Positions 1 through 9,793 are shown, counted from the stretch's first letter. The stretch: 64,000 nt of DNA from an uncultured Clostridia bacterium (GCA_934670175.1 CAKUOX010000003.1:10383-74382), one strand, 5' to 3'. The notes: generated by a model from the letters alone, not told the origin. Numbers and translations: made by a program.

Positions 1-1301
1 ATGCGTCCAAGATAACCCTGTGAAAAGAAAAAACGTGCCGACAGGGCAGATAGGGGCACATCTCGATTGTAGTTGGCGTAGATATAATCCAATATCGGCC
101 GAATACGGTTTGGCGCCTTCACAATCCCCTGCCTGTCTACCAGCAGATTCAGGCATTCACGGAAATAGGTGTTCAGCTCCTCCTTGCCATGAATACGCAT
201 GTAAGAAGAAAGCTCTAACAGTTCCGAATCATTCTCCAGACCCGCGCGCGGCTCCTGATGGTTCAGTGTAACGAACAGATCAAACATGACCAGTTTTTGG
301 CGTTCAAAGCTACCATGGGCAAAGCTGGCGTCCACCTCGCTCTGTATCATTGCCAGGACCTCAAAGGCGCGCTGCAAATCCTGACCTTGCAGCGCTTCGA
401 GCAGCCTGAGTTCACTGTCAAACGGATAAGGATATTTTCTGCGTACATCAGCATCGCAACAGCACACATCCTCGTGCGAATCCATCAGTGCTACCGCTTG
501 CATATAGCTATGACAGATTTCTCGAAGTGACGCATAGTGGGTGCCGATGCGAATGCGCATGTGCAGCTGAAAGCGCAGCTGCGCCTCCGAGCACAATCCA
601 TGAAAAGTTTTCTGAAGCAGTTCTGCCTCCAGACCTTTTAGCATTAGCACAAACAGCCTCCTGCCGTGCCATAGTACGCGGGAGATTCCCCGACAGCGGC
701 GACATAGCCATGACAGCACCTCATTCTGCGCATCCATATCAGTTTCGACGATGGCGATCATGCCCATCTCCGCCGAAATCCCGTGCATTTTTTGCAACGT
801 ACGGATCATGTCCGGTGATCCTGCACGAATTGCATAGAACAACTCGTCCACCGGCTGATCTGGCATGCCAACGCTTCCAAGCGTATTGAGCCGGTCGATC
901 AGGCGATGTTTCTTTTTTTCTACCAGCGTACATACCCGATGCATTTCCCGAATCAAATCTGTTTCCGAAACTGGCTTGACCATAAAGCCCAGCACGCCCA
1001 AATCAAGCGCTTCTTTGGCATGCTCAAAATAATCATAGGCCGATATGATAACAAAGCTGATATCGCTTCCTTCAGCGCGCAGCAGGCGTATAGCTTCCAA
1101 TCCGCTAAGTTTGGGCATGTGGATATCCATCAACACAATATCAGGCGTATGCTCGCAGCAGAAGCGCACAGCATCCAGCCCGTTTTCAACCTCTCCGATC
1201 ACGCGCAACCACGGTAACCCACGTGACAACATCAATCGATAAGCGTCGCGGTCAAGCTTTTCATCATCCACAATCAAAACGCTCAATTCATGTTCAGTCA
1301 T
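1..1301 (-). CDS. YesN-type response regulator (REC + AraC HTH), cut by window start
   Basis: Reverse-strand frame open from ATG at 1301 to base 1 (433 codons seen; C-terminus outside). The N-terminal receiver domain has the acidic pair D12/D13 (VLIVDDEK), phospho-acceptor D59 (VLMDIHMP), S87 and K109 (MVKPVSE). The last codons before the edge match the start of an AraC-type helix-turn-helix (an RPILDYIYANYN stretch, then FFFSQGYLGR). The ATG overlaps the stop of the upstream kinase by 8 bases (1294-1301), so the pair is translationally coupled. It is expected to be phosphorylated by that kinase and to activate the adjacent sugar-type transporter operon. The target is inferred from position only. 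Family assignment is firm. Confidence 0.93.
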   Translation of the reverse strand, partial: MTEHELSVLIVDDEKLDRDAYRLMLSRGLPWLRVIGEVENGLDAVRFCCEHTPDIVLMDIHMPKLSGLEAIRLLRAEGSDISFVIISAYDYFEHAKEALDLGVLGFMVKPVSETDLIREMHRVCTLVEKKKHRLIDRLNTLGSVGMPDQPVDELFYAIRAGSPDMIRTLQKMHGISAEMGMIAIVETDMDAQNEVLSWLCRRCRGISRVLWHGRRLFVLMLKGLEAELLQKTFHGLCSEAQLRFQLHMRIRIGTHYASLREICHSYMQAVALMDSHEDVCCCDADVRRKYPYPFDSELRLLEALQGQDLQRAFEVLAMIQSEVDASFAHGSFERQKLVMFDLFVTLNHQEPRAGLENDSELLELSSYMRIHGKEELNTYFRECLNLLVDRQGIVKAPNRIRPILDYIYANYNRDVPLSALSARFFFSQGYLGR

Positions 1302-2796
1302 TGCTGCCACCCTTTCTTTCCAGATAAAGGAACAACGTTACGTTCAGCCCATCCTCATTTTTCAGTTCTACTACGTCCTGTCGCTTGTAATAGTGCTGCA
1401 GGCGCTTAACAACATTCAACATACCCACATGTTTGTGGTCGGATATGTTGACATCAGGATCGTTGAACAGCGTCATGAGCGCCTCAAGTTTTTCCTGCGG
1501 CATACCGCAGCCGTTATCATGTATGCTGACGCAAACACAATTGTCGCCGCGCGTGACTGAAATATAGATCCGACCATCGGACATGCGATTGGCTAATCCG
1601 TGGTTGTAGCAGTTTTCTACAATGGGCTGAAGCACCATGCGCGGCATGACAATCTCTGATAATCCAGGCTCAATGTCCGTCTGAATGGAAATACGGTTGC
1701 CGAAGCGCACACTTTGAACGTAGGTATAATCCGCCACATTGCGCAGCTCACCTGCCAAAGTGACGCTCGCATCACTCTGCCTGAAATTGTAGCGCAGCAG
1801 ATCCGATATAACGCTACAAATCTCGCAGGTACGTTCCGCACCATCCAGATAGGCGGTATGATGCAGCGTACTCATGCAGTTGAACAAAAAGTGTGGATTG
1901 ATCTGCTCCTGAAGCCGCCTTAGTTCCAGCTGGTCGTACATGGTCTTGATGCGCAGGTTTTCTATCTGCCGCTCGTTCAGTTCCTGCACCATGCGCGAGC
2001 GCTTGCTGACCTCCTCGATGTTTTCCTGAATGGTTTGGCTCATGTTGAACATGGTATCCGAAAGAAGATTAAAGTCCTTTTCCTCATCAAAGCGCAGTTT
2101 TTCATCAGGATAGTTTCCTTCGGATATCTGCTGTGCCATTTCTGCCAGTTGATAAATCGGGTCAATAAAACGCCGATCCATGCAAATGAAAAACAGCAGT
2201 GCATAAGCGACAAAGCATATGGCAAACCCCGGCAAACAATACTTAAACAGATCCAGCTGGCGCGCAATCCGCTGTGCAAGAATGCTCACCTGCTCATTCA
2301 AGGTGGCGGACAGCCGACTGGTCTCCAACAATATGTTTTCGGCAATGCCGTCCAGTCGTGCGGAAACGTTGCCCATATCTGCATAATCCTGTACGTTTAT
2401 AGCCGCAATCAGGATTTCACCATGCCTTCGATAGGTTTCCAGCATATTTCGTGTATCACTGAGCAAATAGTAGGTATCGTAATTGTGGGCAGGTATATCA
2501 AGCTGGGCAAAACGCTGGATCAGCGTAGACATATCACTTTCCAGCGCCTTAATACGCTCTTCGGGCGCATAGGTAATCAGCGACATCAATTTCTGATGAG
2601 TATCTCGGACACAGACGTCAGCCTCGCTTATTTCTACGCCCAATGCATTGATCTGGTCAAGCCGCACCGATACGTTGTGCAAATTGGTCAACAGCACGAA
2701 GATCACTGCAAAAAACATCAGTCCGAGCAGTGCAGCGTAATAAATAAGCTTGCGTTTCAATGGTAACGTACGAAGTCTAAGAAACAGTTTTTTCAT
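1294..2796 (-). CDS. YesM-type sensor histidine kinase
   Basis: About 500 residues. Order: N-terminal membrane segment, roughly 150-residue extracellular region, second membrane segment near residues 190-210, HAMP linker, then a His_kinase/HATPase_c module. The phospho-acceptor box reads EQINPHFLFN, the N box IVENCYNHG and the G1 box DNGCGMP, typical of the LytS/YesM class. The start is uncertain: ATG 2796 (MKKLF) is chosen; ATG 2805 and GTG 2817 are in frame and none has a strong ribosome site. It overlaps the end of the binding-protein gene upstream by about 20 bases and the response regulator downstream by 8. With those two genes it forms a three-component sensing set. Confidence 0.93.
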   Translation of the reverse strand: MKKLFLRLRTLPLKRKLIYYAALLGLMFFAVIFVLLTNLHNVSVRLDQINALGVEISEADVCVRDTHQKLMSLITYAPEERIKALESDMSTLIQRFAQLDIPAHNYDTYYLLSDTRNMLETYRRHGEILIAAINVQDYADMGNVSARLDGIAENILLETSRLSATLNEQVSILAQRIARQLDLFKYCLPGFAICFVAYALLFFICMDRRFIDPIYQLAEMAQQISEGNYPDEKLRFDEEKDFNLLSDTMFNMSQTIQENIEEVSKRSRMVQELNERQIENLRIKTMYDQLELRRLQEQINPHFLFNCMSTLHHTAYLDGAERTCEICSVISDLLRYNFRQSDASVTLAGELRNVADYTYVQSVRFGNRISIQTDIEPGLSEIVMPRMVLQPIVENCYNHGLANRMSDGRIYISVTRGDNCVCVSIHDNGCGMPQEKLEALMTLFNDPDVNISDHKHVGMLNVVKRLQHYYKRQDVVELKNEDGLNVTLFLYLERKGGSND

Positions 2797-3760
2797 AATA
2801 CACATCAATATTCTCACGGGTCAGTACCCGCATATCCACTTCGACCACATAGGGCAAACCGCCGTTTTGAATATAGTGAGCGAGTTCCTTCACAGCTGCA
2901 CGACCTACCGAATAGGCATTTTCGGTAAGCAATGCACTAATGATCCCGATTTCCAGATAATCATATACCGTCTGGGATTCGCCGCAGCCGATCACACATA
3001 TGTCGCTCCTGCCAGCATCGCTCAGGCACTGGGCTACCGCTCCCGTAATAGTTTCATCCAGACAAAAGAACGAGTTATAGTGAAAACTGCTATCCAGAAG
3101 CTCCTTGGTCAGTTCATATGCATCGGCATTATTCAACTCACGCACATTCTCTGTGCCCATGTAATAGCCATCTTTCCCCCGCATGTACCTTGAAAAGCCC
3201 CTGATTTTATCCAGGCATTCGCCAGTCTGTCGATTCAGCGGATAGCTAATGATAGCCGTACGCGCACCATCGGGCATCATTTCGCATATCAACTGCGCAG
3301 CCCTTTCGCCAAATTGCTGATAATCCACGCCAATATGCACACGGCGCTGGCTACCGTAAATATCATCCACAATGGTGGCGATGGGGATTCCTTCCAGCGC
3401 AGCGCGATCGATCATTTTGCCTGTTTGCACTCTATCTGGGATGTTGGTAATAATGCCGTCAACCTGTGCATCGATAGCACGGGCAAGCGCCTCGATATGC
3501 AACGCCGATGCGCTTGATGCAAACTGTTCAAAGCTGATATAGATATCCATCTCATCAGCCATTATACGCATACCACGTTCGAGTTCAGCAGCAAAGGCAC
3601 GATTATCGCCACTGTACAACACAGCGATGCGGCAGGACCTGGGCTGGTTGACGATGGAATCCTTATTCCTGCTCCAGCGGCAGGACATAACTATGACTGC
3701 GATACTGCACAGCGCGAGCAGCGCCGACATCCACGCCAGCAGGTACTTTCGCTTGAACAT
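2777..3760 (-). CDS. Membrane-anchored periplasmic-binding sensor protein (Peripla_BP_4/LacI fold)
   Basis: 327 residues. The hydrophobic N-terminus ends in VIVMSC, compatible with a lipoprotein signal or a single membrane anchor. The rest is a type I sugar-binding fold (IAVLYSGDNRAF, DGIITNIPD, AIISYPLNRQTGEC, CVIGCGESQ). It sits directly upstream of, and overlaps, the YesM-type kinase gene rather than a permease, so it is likely the extracellular ligand-sensing partner, as in XylFII-LytS type systems known in clostridia. It could instead be an orphan transporter subunit, but the importer has its own binding protein at 3843-4820. The ligand is unknown; proximity suggests the same substrate as that importer. 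Confidence 0.85.
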   Translation of the reverse strand: MFKRKYLLAWMSALLALCSIAVIVMSCRWSRNKDSIVNQPRSCRIAVLYSGDNRAFAAELERGMRIMADEMDIYISFEQFASSASALHIEALARAIDAQVDGIITNIPDRVQTGKMIDRAALEGIPIATIVDDIYGSQRRVHIGVDYQQFGERAAQLICEMMPDGARTAIISYPLNRQTGECLDKIRGFSRYMRGKDGYYMGTENVRELNNADAYELTKELLDSSFHYNSFFCLDETITGAVAQCLSDAGRSDICVIGCGESQTVYDYLEIGIISALLTENAYSVGRAAVKELAHYIQNGGLPYVVEVDMRVLTRENIDVYYEKTVS

Positions 3761-3789
3761 TCTGTCGACCCCCTACTGATCATTTTAAC

Positions 3790-3825
3790 AAAAAAGTCCG
3801 GAATTGCCAAGCGGCAATTCCAGAC
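3790..3825 (-). terminator. Rho-independent terminator after the transporter binding-protein gene
   Basis: Inverted repeat GTCcGGAATTGCC (3796-3808) / GGCAATTCCaGAC (3813-3825), 4-base loop, followed on the minus strand by six T (3795-3790). It separates the importer operon from the sensor genes, which may be expressed by read-through or from an unseen promoter. Confidence 0.82.
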
Positions 3826-3842
3826 AGAAACTGCGATAGTGA

Positions 3843-4820
3843 TCAGAAGCTGAAACTATCAACATTTTCGGCGGTGATAATCAGCGGATCACCCAAAATG
3901 ATTTCACCATTCGTAATGGAAATCTTGCCCCAACCTTCCAGTTCGGTACCATCAGTAACTTCTGTGCCCTTGATCAGCGCGTCAGCTACGCGAATCGTCA
4001 GCTCGCCGAATGCCTCCACGTCCCACAAACATGCAGAATAGATAGCGCCGCTCTTTAAATAAGCATTGCTCATGGAGGGCTCAACCGCGCCGCAAACCAC
4101 GATCTCACCGATCTTGCCAGCATCGATCACTGCCTGAGCGGCAGCTGGCGGCGCAGGAGAGGTAACGCCCAGAATACCCTTCAGATTTGGATAGGCAGAG
4201 ATCAGGTTTTGAGCGATGGAATATGCCTTATCCTGATCGTCATCGCACGGTTCGACGGTCAGCAACGTCATTTCCGGATACGCCTCAGCAATCCGTACCT
4301 TGCAGGCTTCTACCCACGCGGCGCAGTCTACGGCGGTCAACGCGCTCGTAATGATAGCGAACTCACCTTTTTCACCCATCGCTTTCGCCAGCTCGTCAGT
4401 CATAGCATAGCCAAACTGATCGTAGTTGATGCTGTTGACGAAGGCATCGCGGAAATCAGTCTGCACGTCGCAGCCCCAAGTAACGACCTTGATACCGGCC
4501 TGACGCGCCTTATTCAGCACAGGCAGGATAGAATCAGAATCTGTCGGCTGGATGCAGATAGCATTCACATGCTGATTAATCAGGTCGGTGACGATGTTAG
4601 CCTGAGAAACGGCGTCGACTTCGGTAGGACCGATGTAGTAAACGTCGACACCCAGTTCTTCACCAGCACGCTGAGCGCCAGTATTGGCCGCTTCAAAATA
4701 GGTAATACCTACCTGCTGCGGCACAAACGCAACCACGGGCTTGTCCTCTGCCAACGCAGTGAAGGCTCCGAAGAGCAGCATCAACGCGGCCAGAAAAACG
4801 GCGAGACACTTTTTGAACAT
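3843..4820 (-). CDS. Sugar ABC transporter substrate-binding protein (RhaS/LsrB-like)
   Basis: 325 residues with a cleavable signal peptide (residues 1-24, ending ALAED) and a type I periplasmic-binding fold (VVAFVPQQVG, NAICIQPTDSDS, VVTWGCD, LKGILGVTSPAP). The D-W-type hinge pattern resembles the RhaS/LsrB branch of Peripla_BP_4. A good ribosome site (AAGGAGG) precedes the ATG. It is the last gene of the importer operon, 46 bases after the second permease, and is followed by a terminator. It delivers substrate to the permease pair encoded upstream. Rhamnose-like or autoinducer-2-like sugars are typical for the branch, but the linked M24 proteins leave the substrate open. Confidence 0.9.
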   Translation of the reverse strand: MFKKCLAVFLAALMLLFGAFTALAEDKPVVAFVPQQVGITYFEAANTGAQRAGEELGVDVYYIGPTEVDAVSQANIVTDLINQHVNAICIQPTDSDSILPVLNKARQAGIKVVTWGCDVQTDFRDAFVNSINYDQFGYAMTDELAKAMGEKGEFAIITSALTAVDCAAWVEACKVRIAEAYPEMTLLTVEPCDDDQDKAYSIAQNLISAYPNLKGILGVTSPAPPAAAQAVIDAGKIGEIVVCGAVEPSMSNAYLKSGAIYSACLWDVEAFGELTIRVADALIKGTEVTDGTELEGWGKISITNGEIILGDPLIITAENVDSFSF

Positions 4821-4866
4821 AACCAGAAACCTCCTTACAATAATTATCCGCAGTGCGGAAATCTAA

Positions 4867-5835
4867 TCAGTGGGTAGTCGCCCTGTCGCGGCGACGCATT
4901 TTCATGCCGGAAATCACAGCAGGCAATACGTTTTCATTCAATACCAGCACCGATATCAGCAATAGACCAAGTATAAATTGCTGGATATAGGGTGAAACTC
5001 CGATATGGTTCAGGCCATTATTCAACAGCGAAAAGATAGCTACCCCCAGCAGCGCACCAATCGGTGAGCCGCTACCGCCAGCCATACTCGCGCCGCCCAA
5101 CACCACCGCTGCAATACACTTCGTCTCATACGAGGCGCCCAAATCCAGGCGAGCTGTCGCTACGCGAGAAGACATAATGACGCCGGAAATCGCCGCCAAC
5201 AGTGAACTGACAACATAGGCACTGGTAATGGTAGACGCGGTATTTACACCAGAATACTCCGTAGCGACTGGATTATTACCCACGGCATAGAGCTTGACAC
5301 CCCACGATGTACGCTTGAGCAGCAACGTCAGCACAATGGTGATAATGATCAGCAGCCACGTTTGAGCCGGCACGCCCAATATACTTTCCTGACCGAGGAA
5401 CCAGTAACTGATCGGGAATCCCGATACGGCGTTGCCCTCACTAATAACATAGGAGATGCCTGTATACAGCATGGAAAGCGACAGCGTCATCAGCATAGGA
5501 GCGACCTTCAGCCTTGAAATAAACAGCCCTGTGATCAATCCCATGAGCAGCGAGGCCAACAGAGCAACGATAACGGCTACTACGATCGGAACGCCCAACT
5601 TATATAATGAAATGATGATCAGCGACGTCAGGCCGCACACAGAGCCCATCGTCAGGTTGATACCGGATACCATGATGGCCAGCATCATACCATAGGCCAT
5701 AATACCGAACTCTGCCATAGTGGTAGTAATGGACATAAGGTTGGCAACGTTCAGGAAATGCTCGCCGCCAATGGAAAATATAACCATCAGCACGACGATC
5801 AGCGAAGCACAGATAATTTGGCTCAGCTTCTTCAT
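4867..5835 (-). CDS. Sugar ABC transporter permease (RbsC/LsrD family)
   Basis: 322 residues, about eight to ten hydrophobic segments, BPD_transp_2 family. Family motifs include MVSGINLTMGSV near the N-terminus, AVGNNPVATEYSGVN and VLGGASMAGGSGSPIGALLG near residues 240-265. Its start overlaps the stop of the preceding permease gene by 4 bases (ATGA), so the two are coupled and probably form a heterodimeric channel. It acts in the cytoplasmic membrane with the RbsA-type ATPase encoded two genes upstream. Confidence 0.93.
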   Translation of the reverse strand: MKKLSQIICASLIVVLMVIFSIGGEHFLNVANLMSITTTMAEFGIMAYGMMLAIMVSGINLTMGSVCGLTSLIIISLYKLGVPIVVAVIVALLASLLMGLITGLFISRLKVAPMLMTLSLSMLYTGISYVISEGNAVSGFPISYWFLGQESILGVPAQTWLLIIITIVLTLLLKRTSWGVKLYAVGNNPVATEYSGVNTASTITSAYVVSSLLAAISGVIMSSRVATARLDLGASYETKCIAAVVLGGASMAGGSGSPIGALLGVAIFSLLNNGLNHIGVSPYIQQFILGLLLISVLVLNENVLPAVISGMKMRRRDRATTH

Positions 5836-6827
5836 GCATTAACGCCCCCTTCCGGGATCTCCATATCCACATCGATGCGTACCTTTTTGCGACTAGCATA
5901 AGCATTTTGCACCACGTTAACGACAATGATCAGAATCATCAGCGCGCCCTCAAAGAATTTCTGCCAATAGGTCGGCACATACAACAATACCAGCAGATTT
6001 TCAAATATCTTCATTAAGATCACGCCAAATACCGTACCCACCGGGCTACCGATACCGCCCAGCACGCTGGTACCGCCCAGAATAACGGAAGCAACTACTG
6101 TCATTTCCAGGTGGAGCGCGCCGCTTGGCTGGATGTTACCCAGACGGGAAGCATTAAGCAGACCTGCGAAGCCACACATCAAGCCGGTGTAAACGTACAC
6201 CAGCATCAAGGTTCGCCGCACATTGATGCCCGCGCGAATAGCTGCCTCAGTGTTTCCGCCTACGGCGTACACAGCGCGTCCAAAGCGCGTGTAACGCAGT
6301 ATCCACCATGTGAATGCAACCAGCGCAACTGTGATATACACAGACCACGGCAGACCAAGAAACTTATCGCGCGTCAGGCCGGTTATGAAATCTGGCAGAT
6401 TCATCAGCCACTGACTGCCCGTGATGAGCAACAGTAGGCCGCGATACATATTCTGCGTACCAATTGTGGCGATGAAGGGCGGCACCTTCAAATAGGCGAT
6501 CAGGAGACCGTTTATAACGCCCATCAACAGCCCGCCAGCCAGACCGGCCAGCAGACACAAAGCCAGGCTACCCGACTGCGAAAGTGCGATAGCGCCGACA
6601 ATGTATGCAGTACAGATCATCTCGGCAGCTACGGCAACTTCGATACCACAAGTGATAATGACCATCGTCATGCCACAGCCCAGCAGGATCGTTGGAATGC
6701 TGTTATTAATGATGTTGGTCAGGTTGCTGATCTGCAAAAACGCAGGAGAGACAACGGATACTACAGCGCACAGGGCCACGATAATCAGCACCAGTGAAAA
6801 TTCTCTGGTCTTGACGAGCTTTTTCAT
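5832..6827 (-). CDS. Sugar ABC transporter permease (RbsC/LsrC family)
   Basis: 331 residues, multi-spanning, BPD_transp_2 family. Visible signatures are ITCGIEVAVAAEM near residue 60, YAVGGNTEAAIRAGINV near 190 and ILGGTSVLGGIGSPVGT near 255. The C-terminus is short and charged. It overlaps the ATPase gene before it and the second permease after it by 4 bases each, so the three are one translational unit. Two distinct permeases in one operon, as here, is the LsrCD/RhaPQ arrangement; RbsC systems normally use one. Confidence 0.93.
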   Translation of the reverse strand: MKKLVKTREFSLVLIIVALCAVVSVVSPAFLQISNLTNIINNSIPTILLGCGMTMVIITCGIEVAVAAEMICTAYIVGAIALSQSGSLALCLLAGLAGGLLMGVINGLLIAYLKVPPFIATIGTQNMYRGLLLLITGSQWLMNLPDFITGLTRDKFLGLPWSVYITVALVAFTWWILRYTRFGRAVYAVGGNTEAAIRAGINVRRTLMLVYVYTGLMCGFAGLLNASRLGNIQPSGALHLEMTVVASVILGGTSVLGGIGSPVGTVFGVILMKIFENLLVLLYVPTYWQKFFEGALMILIIVVNVVQNAYASRKKVRIDVDMEIPEGGVNA

Positions 6828-8335
6828 TTGCCCTTCCCCCCTGTTCGACTGCTCTGAAGTGCATATTGCATAATCTTTTCCTGTGTTGCGCTCGAAGCAT
6901 TCATTTCAGTTACCATCCGCCCCCGCCGCATCACTGCGATCCGATCCGTCATGGTCAGCACCTCCTGTAGCTCTGAGGAAACCACCACGATTGCCATGCC
7001 CTCGGATGCCAAACGCCGTAGCAGCTTGTGAATTTCAACCTTAGAGCCGATATCTACACCATTTGTAGGCTCATCTACCAGCAGTACCTTCGGTGCGGTG
7101 GCCAGCCATTTACCGATAACAATTTTCTGTTGGTTGCCGCCCGAAAACTCGCGCACCGCCCGAGTAGGAATACGCGGACGAACATCCATCTGTTCGATCA
7201 TCTCATTTGAAATTTTCTGAATCCGTTTTTTCTTCAGAAAACCAAATCGTGTCGTATTGGCGGAATAGTTTACCAACGCCATGTTTTCGTAGGTGTCAAA
7301 CTGCATCACCAGCCCGCCATGCTGGCGATCCTCCGGCACATAGGAGATACCCAGCCGTTTGGCCATGCTGGAATTTGTGATATTTACCGGCGTACCGTCC
7401 AGTATTATACTGCCGCTGTCAGGCCGATGCAAGCCAAAGAGCGTTTGAATGACCTCTGTGCGTCCCGAGCCTACCAATCCGGTTATGCCCAGAATCTCGC
7501 CCTGACGTACGCAGAAGCTGATATCATGGTAATAGCCCGCCTTAGACAGATGCTTTACCTCCAATACCACCTTTTCCCCCGCTGCAGACTCATCGTTCAG
7601 GTTGGCATAGCTGATATCGCGGCCCACCATCATGTGAATAATTTCAGCCTCATCCAGCTCGTTGGTTGGCTTGGAACCGATATACCTGCCGTCGCGCAGC
7701 ACTGTGACTGTATCAGACAGGCGTTTAACCTCATCCAACTTATGGCTGATAAACAACACCGATATACCGTCCGCCTTCAGCCCTTCGATAATACCGAACA
7801 GGTTCTCAACCTCTTGCCTGGAAAGTGAAGCCGTCGGCTCGTCCATGATAATTAAACGCGAATTGTAGGCGATCGCTCTGGCAATGGCTACCAGCTGTTG
7901 ATTGGCAATGCTCAACGAGCCGAGCAGATCCGATGGTTTCAGCGGAATATTTAACCGCGTCAGTGTTTTCTCAGCAATCTCATTGTACTGTTTCCAATGA
8001 ACCAATCCGGTTTTACCCTTGCCGATGCAGATGTTTTCTGCCACGGTCAGGTTCTGAAACAGGCACAGATCCTGATAGATCACGCTTATGCCGCGATTCA
8101 TGCTCTCGTTAATATCACTCAAGCGAATCTGCTGGCCATCCACCAGAATCTCGGTGCCAGGATCAGGTGTATATACACCCGACAGGATTTTAATCAATGT
8201 TGATTTACCCGCACCGTTTTCGCCTACCAGCGCATGCACCTCTCCGCGGCGTACATGCAACTGCACATCGTCCAATGCCTTAACGCCCGGAAAGGTCTTG
8301 CTGACATGTGATATGGAAAGAAAGAAATCCTCCAC
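6824..8335 (-). CDS. Sugar ABC transporter ATP-binding protein, two ATPase domains (RbsA/MglA family)
   Basis: 503 residues, normal for the family. Domain 1 has Walker A GENGAGKST, a degenerate signature SIANQQL and Walker B IIMDEPTAS. Domain 2 has a weakened P-loop (GLVGSGRTE), signature SGGNQQK and VLLVDEPTNG. The GTG at 8335 is chosen because AGGAGG (8344-8349) lies 8 bases upstream; a longer TTG-started frame would overlap the preceding gene. It energises import through the two permeases downstream, whose first start overlaps this stop by 4 bases. Confidence 0.94.
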   Translation of the reverse strand: MEDFFLSISHVSKTFPGVKALDDVQLHVRRGEVHALVGENGAGKSTLIKILSGVYTPDPGTEILVDGQQIRLSDINESMNRGISVIYQDLCLFQNLTVAENICIGKGKTGLVHWKQYNEIAEKTLTRLNIPLKPSDLLGSLSIANQQLVAIARAIAYNSRLIIMDEPTASLSRQEVENLFGIIEGLKADGISVLFISHKLDEVKRLSDTVTVLRDGRYIGSKPTNELDEAEIIHMMVGRDISYANLNDESAAGEKVVLEVKHLSKAGYYHDISFCVRQGEILGITGLVGSGRTEVIQTLFGLHRPDSGSIILDGTPVNITNSSMAKRLGISYVPEDRQHGGLVMQFDTYENMALVNYSANTTRFGFLKKKRIQKISNEMIEQMDVRPRIPTRAVREFSGGNQQKIVIGKWLATAPKVLLVDEPTNGVDIGSKVEIHKLLRRLASEGMAIVVVSSELQEVLTMTDRIAVMRRGRMVTEMNASSATQEKIMQYALQSSRTGGKGK

Positions 8336-8357
8336 TATCCTCGCCTCCTTTCCTTTT

Positions 8358-9710
8358 TCAGAAGCCCCGTCCGACAAAATGCTGCAAACTCACAGGCAAA
8401 TCATTAAGCACTTTCACATCGTGGCCATATTTGCCCAGCGTTTTTTCTACCAACACATAATCCATACCAGGGATCACGATATCGTTCCAATGGTTGCCGA
8501 AGCCGCGTACTGCCACATCCAACATAGTAACGATCTGACTGCCAAGCGGCTCATTTGAATTAAGCGTGATTGCACCGTAGAACTCCTGACACTCGGTGTA
8601 GCCGCCGTTATGTGTGCCGGTATACGGTTTTTGCAAAGTCATGTCGATCTGCTTACCAATGCGGCTGGATACCTCGCTGGATTTGGAGGCAAAATAATCC
8701 ACCAATGCCTGTTCCTGAAGCCGCGCGGGCAGATTCTCACGGGCAACGCGCACATAAGCGTCGAGTCCAATACGATATGCTTCTTCCGTAAAATCGAACC
8801 AGTATTTCTGATCATCAGTACGCTTATCGGGATGATCCACACATACCACACTTGCGCGTTCGCATGCAGTCAGGCCATCCCACTTCGGGCCGACACCCAG
8901 CAGCACATAATCTCCTTCCTGAATACGACGATTTACAGCTTTGCCTATCAGTGTGCGCGTATTTACGCCTGAAGCGACGCTGATATCAAAACCAAGCTGC
9001 TCCACGCCGAGCTCGCAAGCTACGACATGCGCCCACTGAGCCACCTGCGTTTCATACATTCCCGGACGAATAACGCTGGTCATAGCCTCCATCATCACGT
9101 CACAGATCTTCGCGGCGATCTCTGTCATGTGCATTTCATCGTCGGATTTGATATACTTGAGCTTATAGTATATCTCCTGCCCGTCTATCACCTTGGAAGC
9201 GTCGCCAAAATAATCCACCAGATAAGTGTAAATACTGGCAGGAAGTACCTCGCGCGGAGTAAGCAGCGCAATGTTACTCGGACGGCAGCCGCAGGCTTCC
9301 TCTAGAACATCCTCCACGCGGCATGCCGCTACTGGATAATCCTCATCAGCCAGCTTCAGCATTTCCACCTTGCGTACTTTACAACCAGAGCGCGGTGCCA
9401 GCTGTTCTGCGCAATAACCGCCTTCAAGTCCGGCCAGCAGGAAAAAACCATTCTTGCCTATGATGCCTGCTACCGGCTCAACACTGATATTGGTGTTGCC
9501 GCCAAGATAAGGTACGTCGCCTGAATACTGTTCATCGCTGTATACAAAACCGCAATCGTAGCCGTTCTTTCTCAGTGCGTCGATCAGACGACGATGACGC
9601 AGCTCAAATTCCTCTGGTCCAAGTCGCATCTCTTTATCAAAAGATGGTGCCCGTCCGAGAATCTCTTCAACGATGTTCGCCTGCTTTCTCCACAAACCTG
9701 CGTCAAACAT
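8358..9710 (-). CDS. Creatinase-like M24 family protein lacking the canonical metal ligands
   Basis: 450 residues. An N-terminal creatinase-type domain is followed by a pita-bread M24 domain (about 190-430). In metallo-aminopeptidases P the ligands are D, D, H, E, E. Here the first region reads VLLGVGPKWDG with no Asp-x-Gly pair, the next ACERAS instead of SDxTR, the His region is TGTHNGG, and the last two are MLDV and WNDI. So the metal site looks lost, as in true creatinase. ATG 9710 is preceded by GAGG at good spacing; a GTG at 9719 is possible. It is the first gene of the importer operon. Its activity may be hydrolysis of an imported C-N compound, but the substrate cannot be read from sequence. 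Confidence 0.85.
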   Translation of the reverse strand: MFDAGLWRKQANIVEEILGRAPSFDKEMRLGPEEFELRHRRLIDALRKNGYDCGFVYSDEQYSGDVPYLGGNTNISVEPVAGIIGKNGFFLLAGLEGGYCAEQLAPRSGCKVRKVEMLKLADEDYPVAACRVEDVLEEACGCRPSNIALLTPREVLPASIYTYLVDYFGDASKVIDGQEIYYKLKYIKSDDEMHMTEIAAKICDVMMEAMTSVIRPGMYETQVAQWAHVVACELGVEQLGFDISVASGVNTRTLIGKAVNRRIQEGDYVLLGVGPKWDGLTACERASVVCVDHPDKRTDDQKYWFDFTEEAYRIGLDAYVRVARENLPARLQEQALVDYFASKSSEVSSRIGKQIDMTLQKPYTGTHNGGYTECQEFYGAITLNSNEPLGSQIVTMLDVAVRGFGNHWNDIVIPGMDYVLVEKTLGKYGHDVKVLNDLPVSLQHFVGRGF

Positions 9711-9751
9711 AGGGTACACCTCAATTCCACTGTTTTTGTAAATCTCGCTGA

Positions 9752-9766
9752 GACGCTCACAGCGTC
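9752..9766. promoter_or_regulatory. Short perfect inverted repeat in the importer operon leader
   Basis: GACGCT-cac-AGCGTC, 6-bp arms and 3-base spacer, between the predicted minus-strand promoter (-10 at 9794-9799) and the first gene. It could be a regulator half-site pair or a small leader hairpin. There is no independent support. Confidence 0.4.
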
Positions 9767-9793
9767 ACAGCCACAATTCTATTTCCTGATTCT

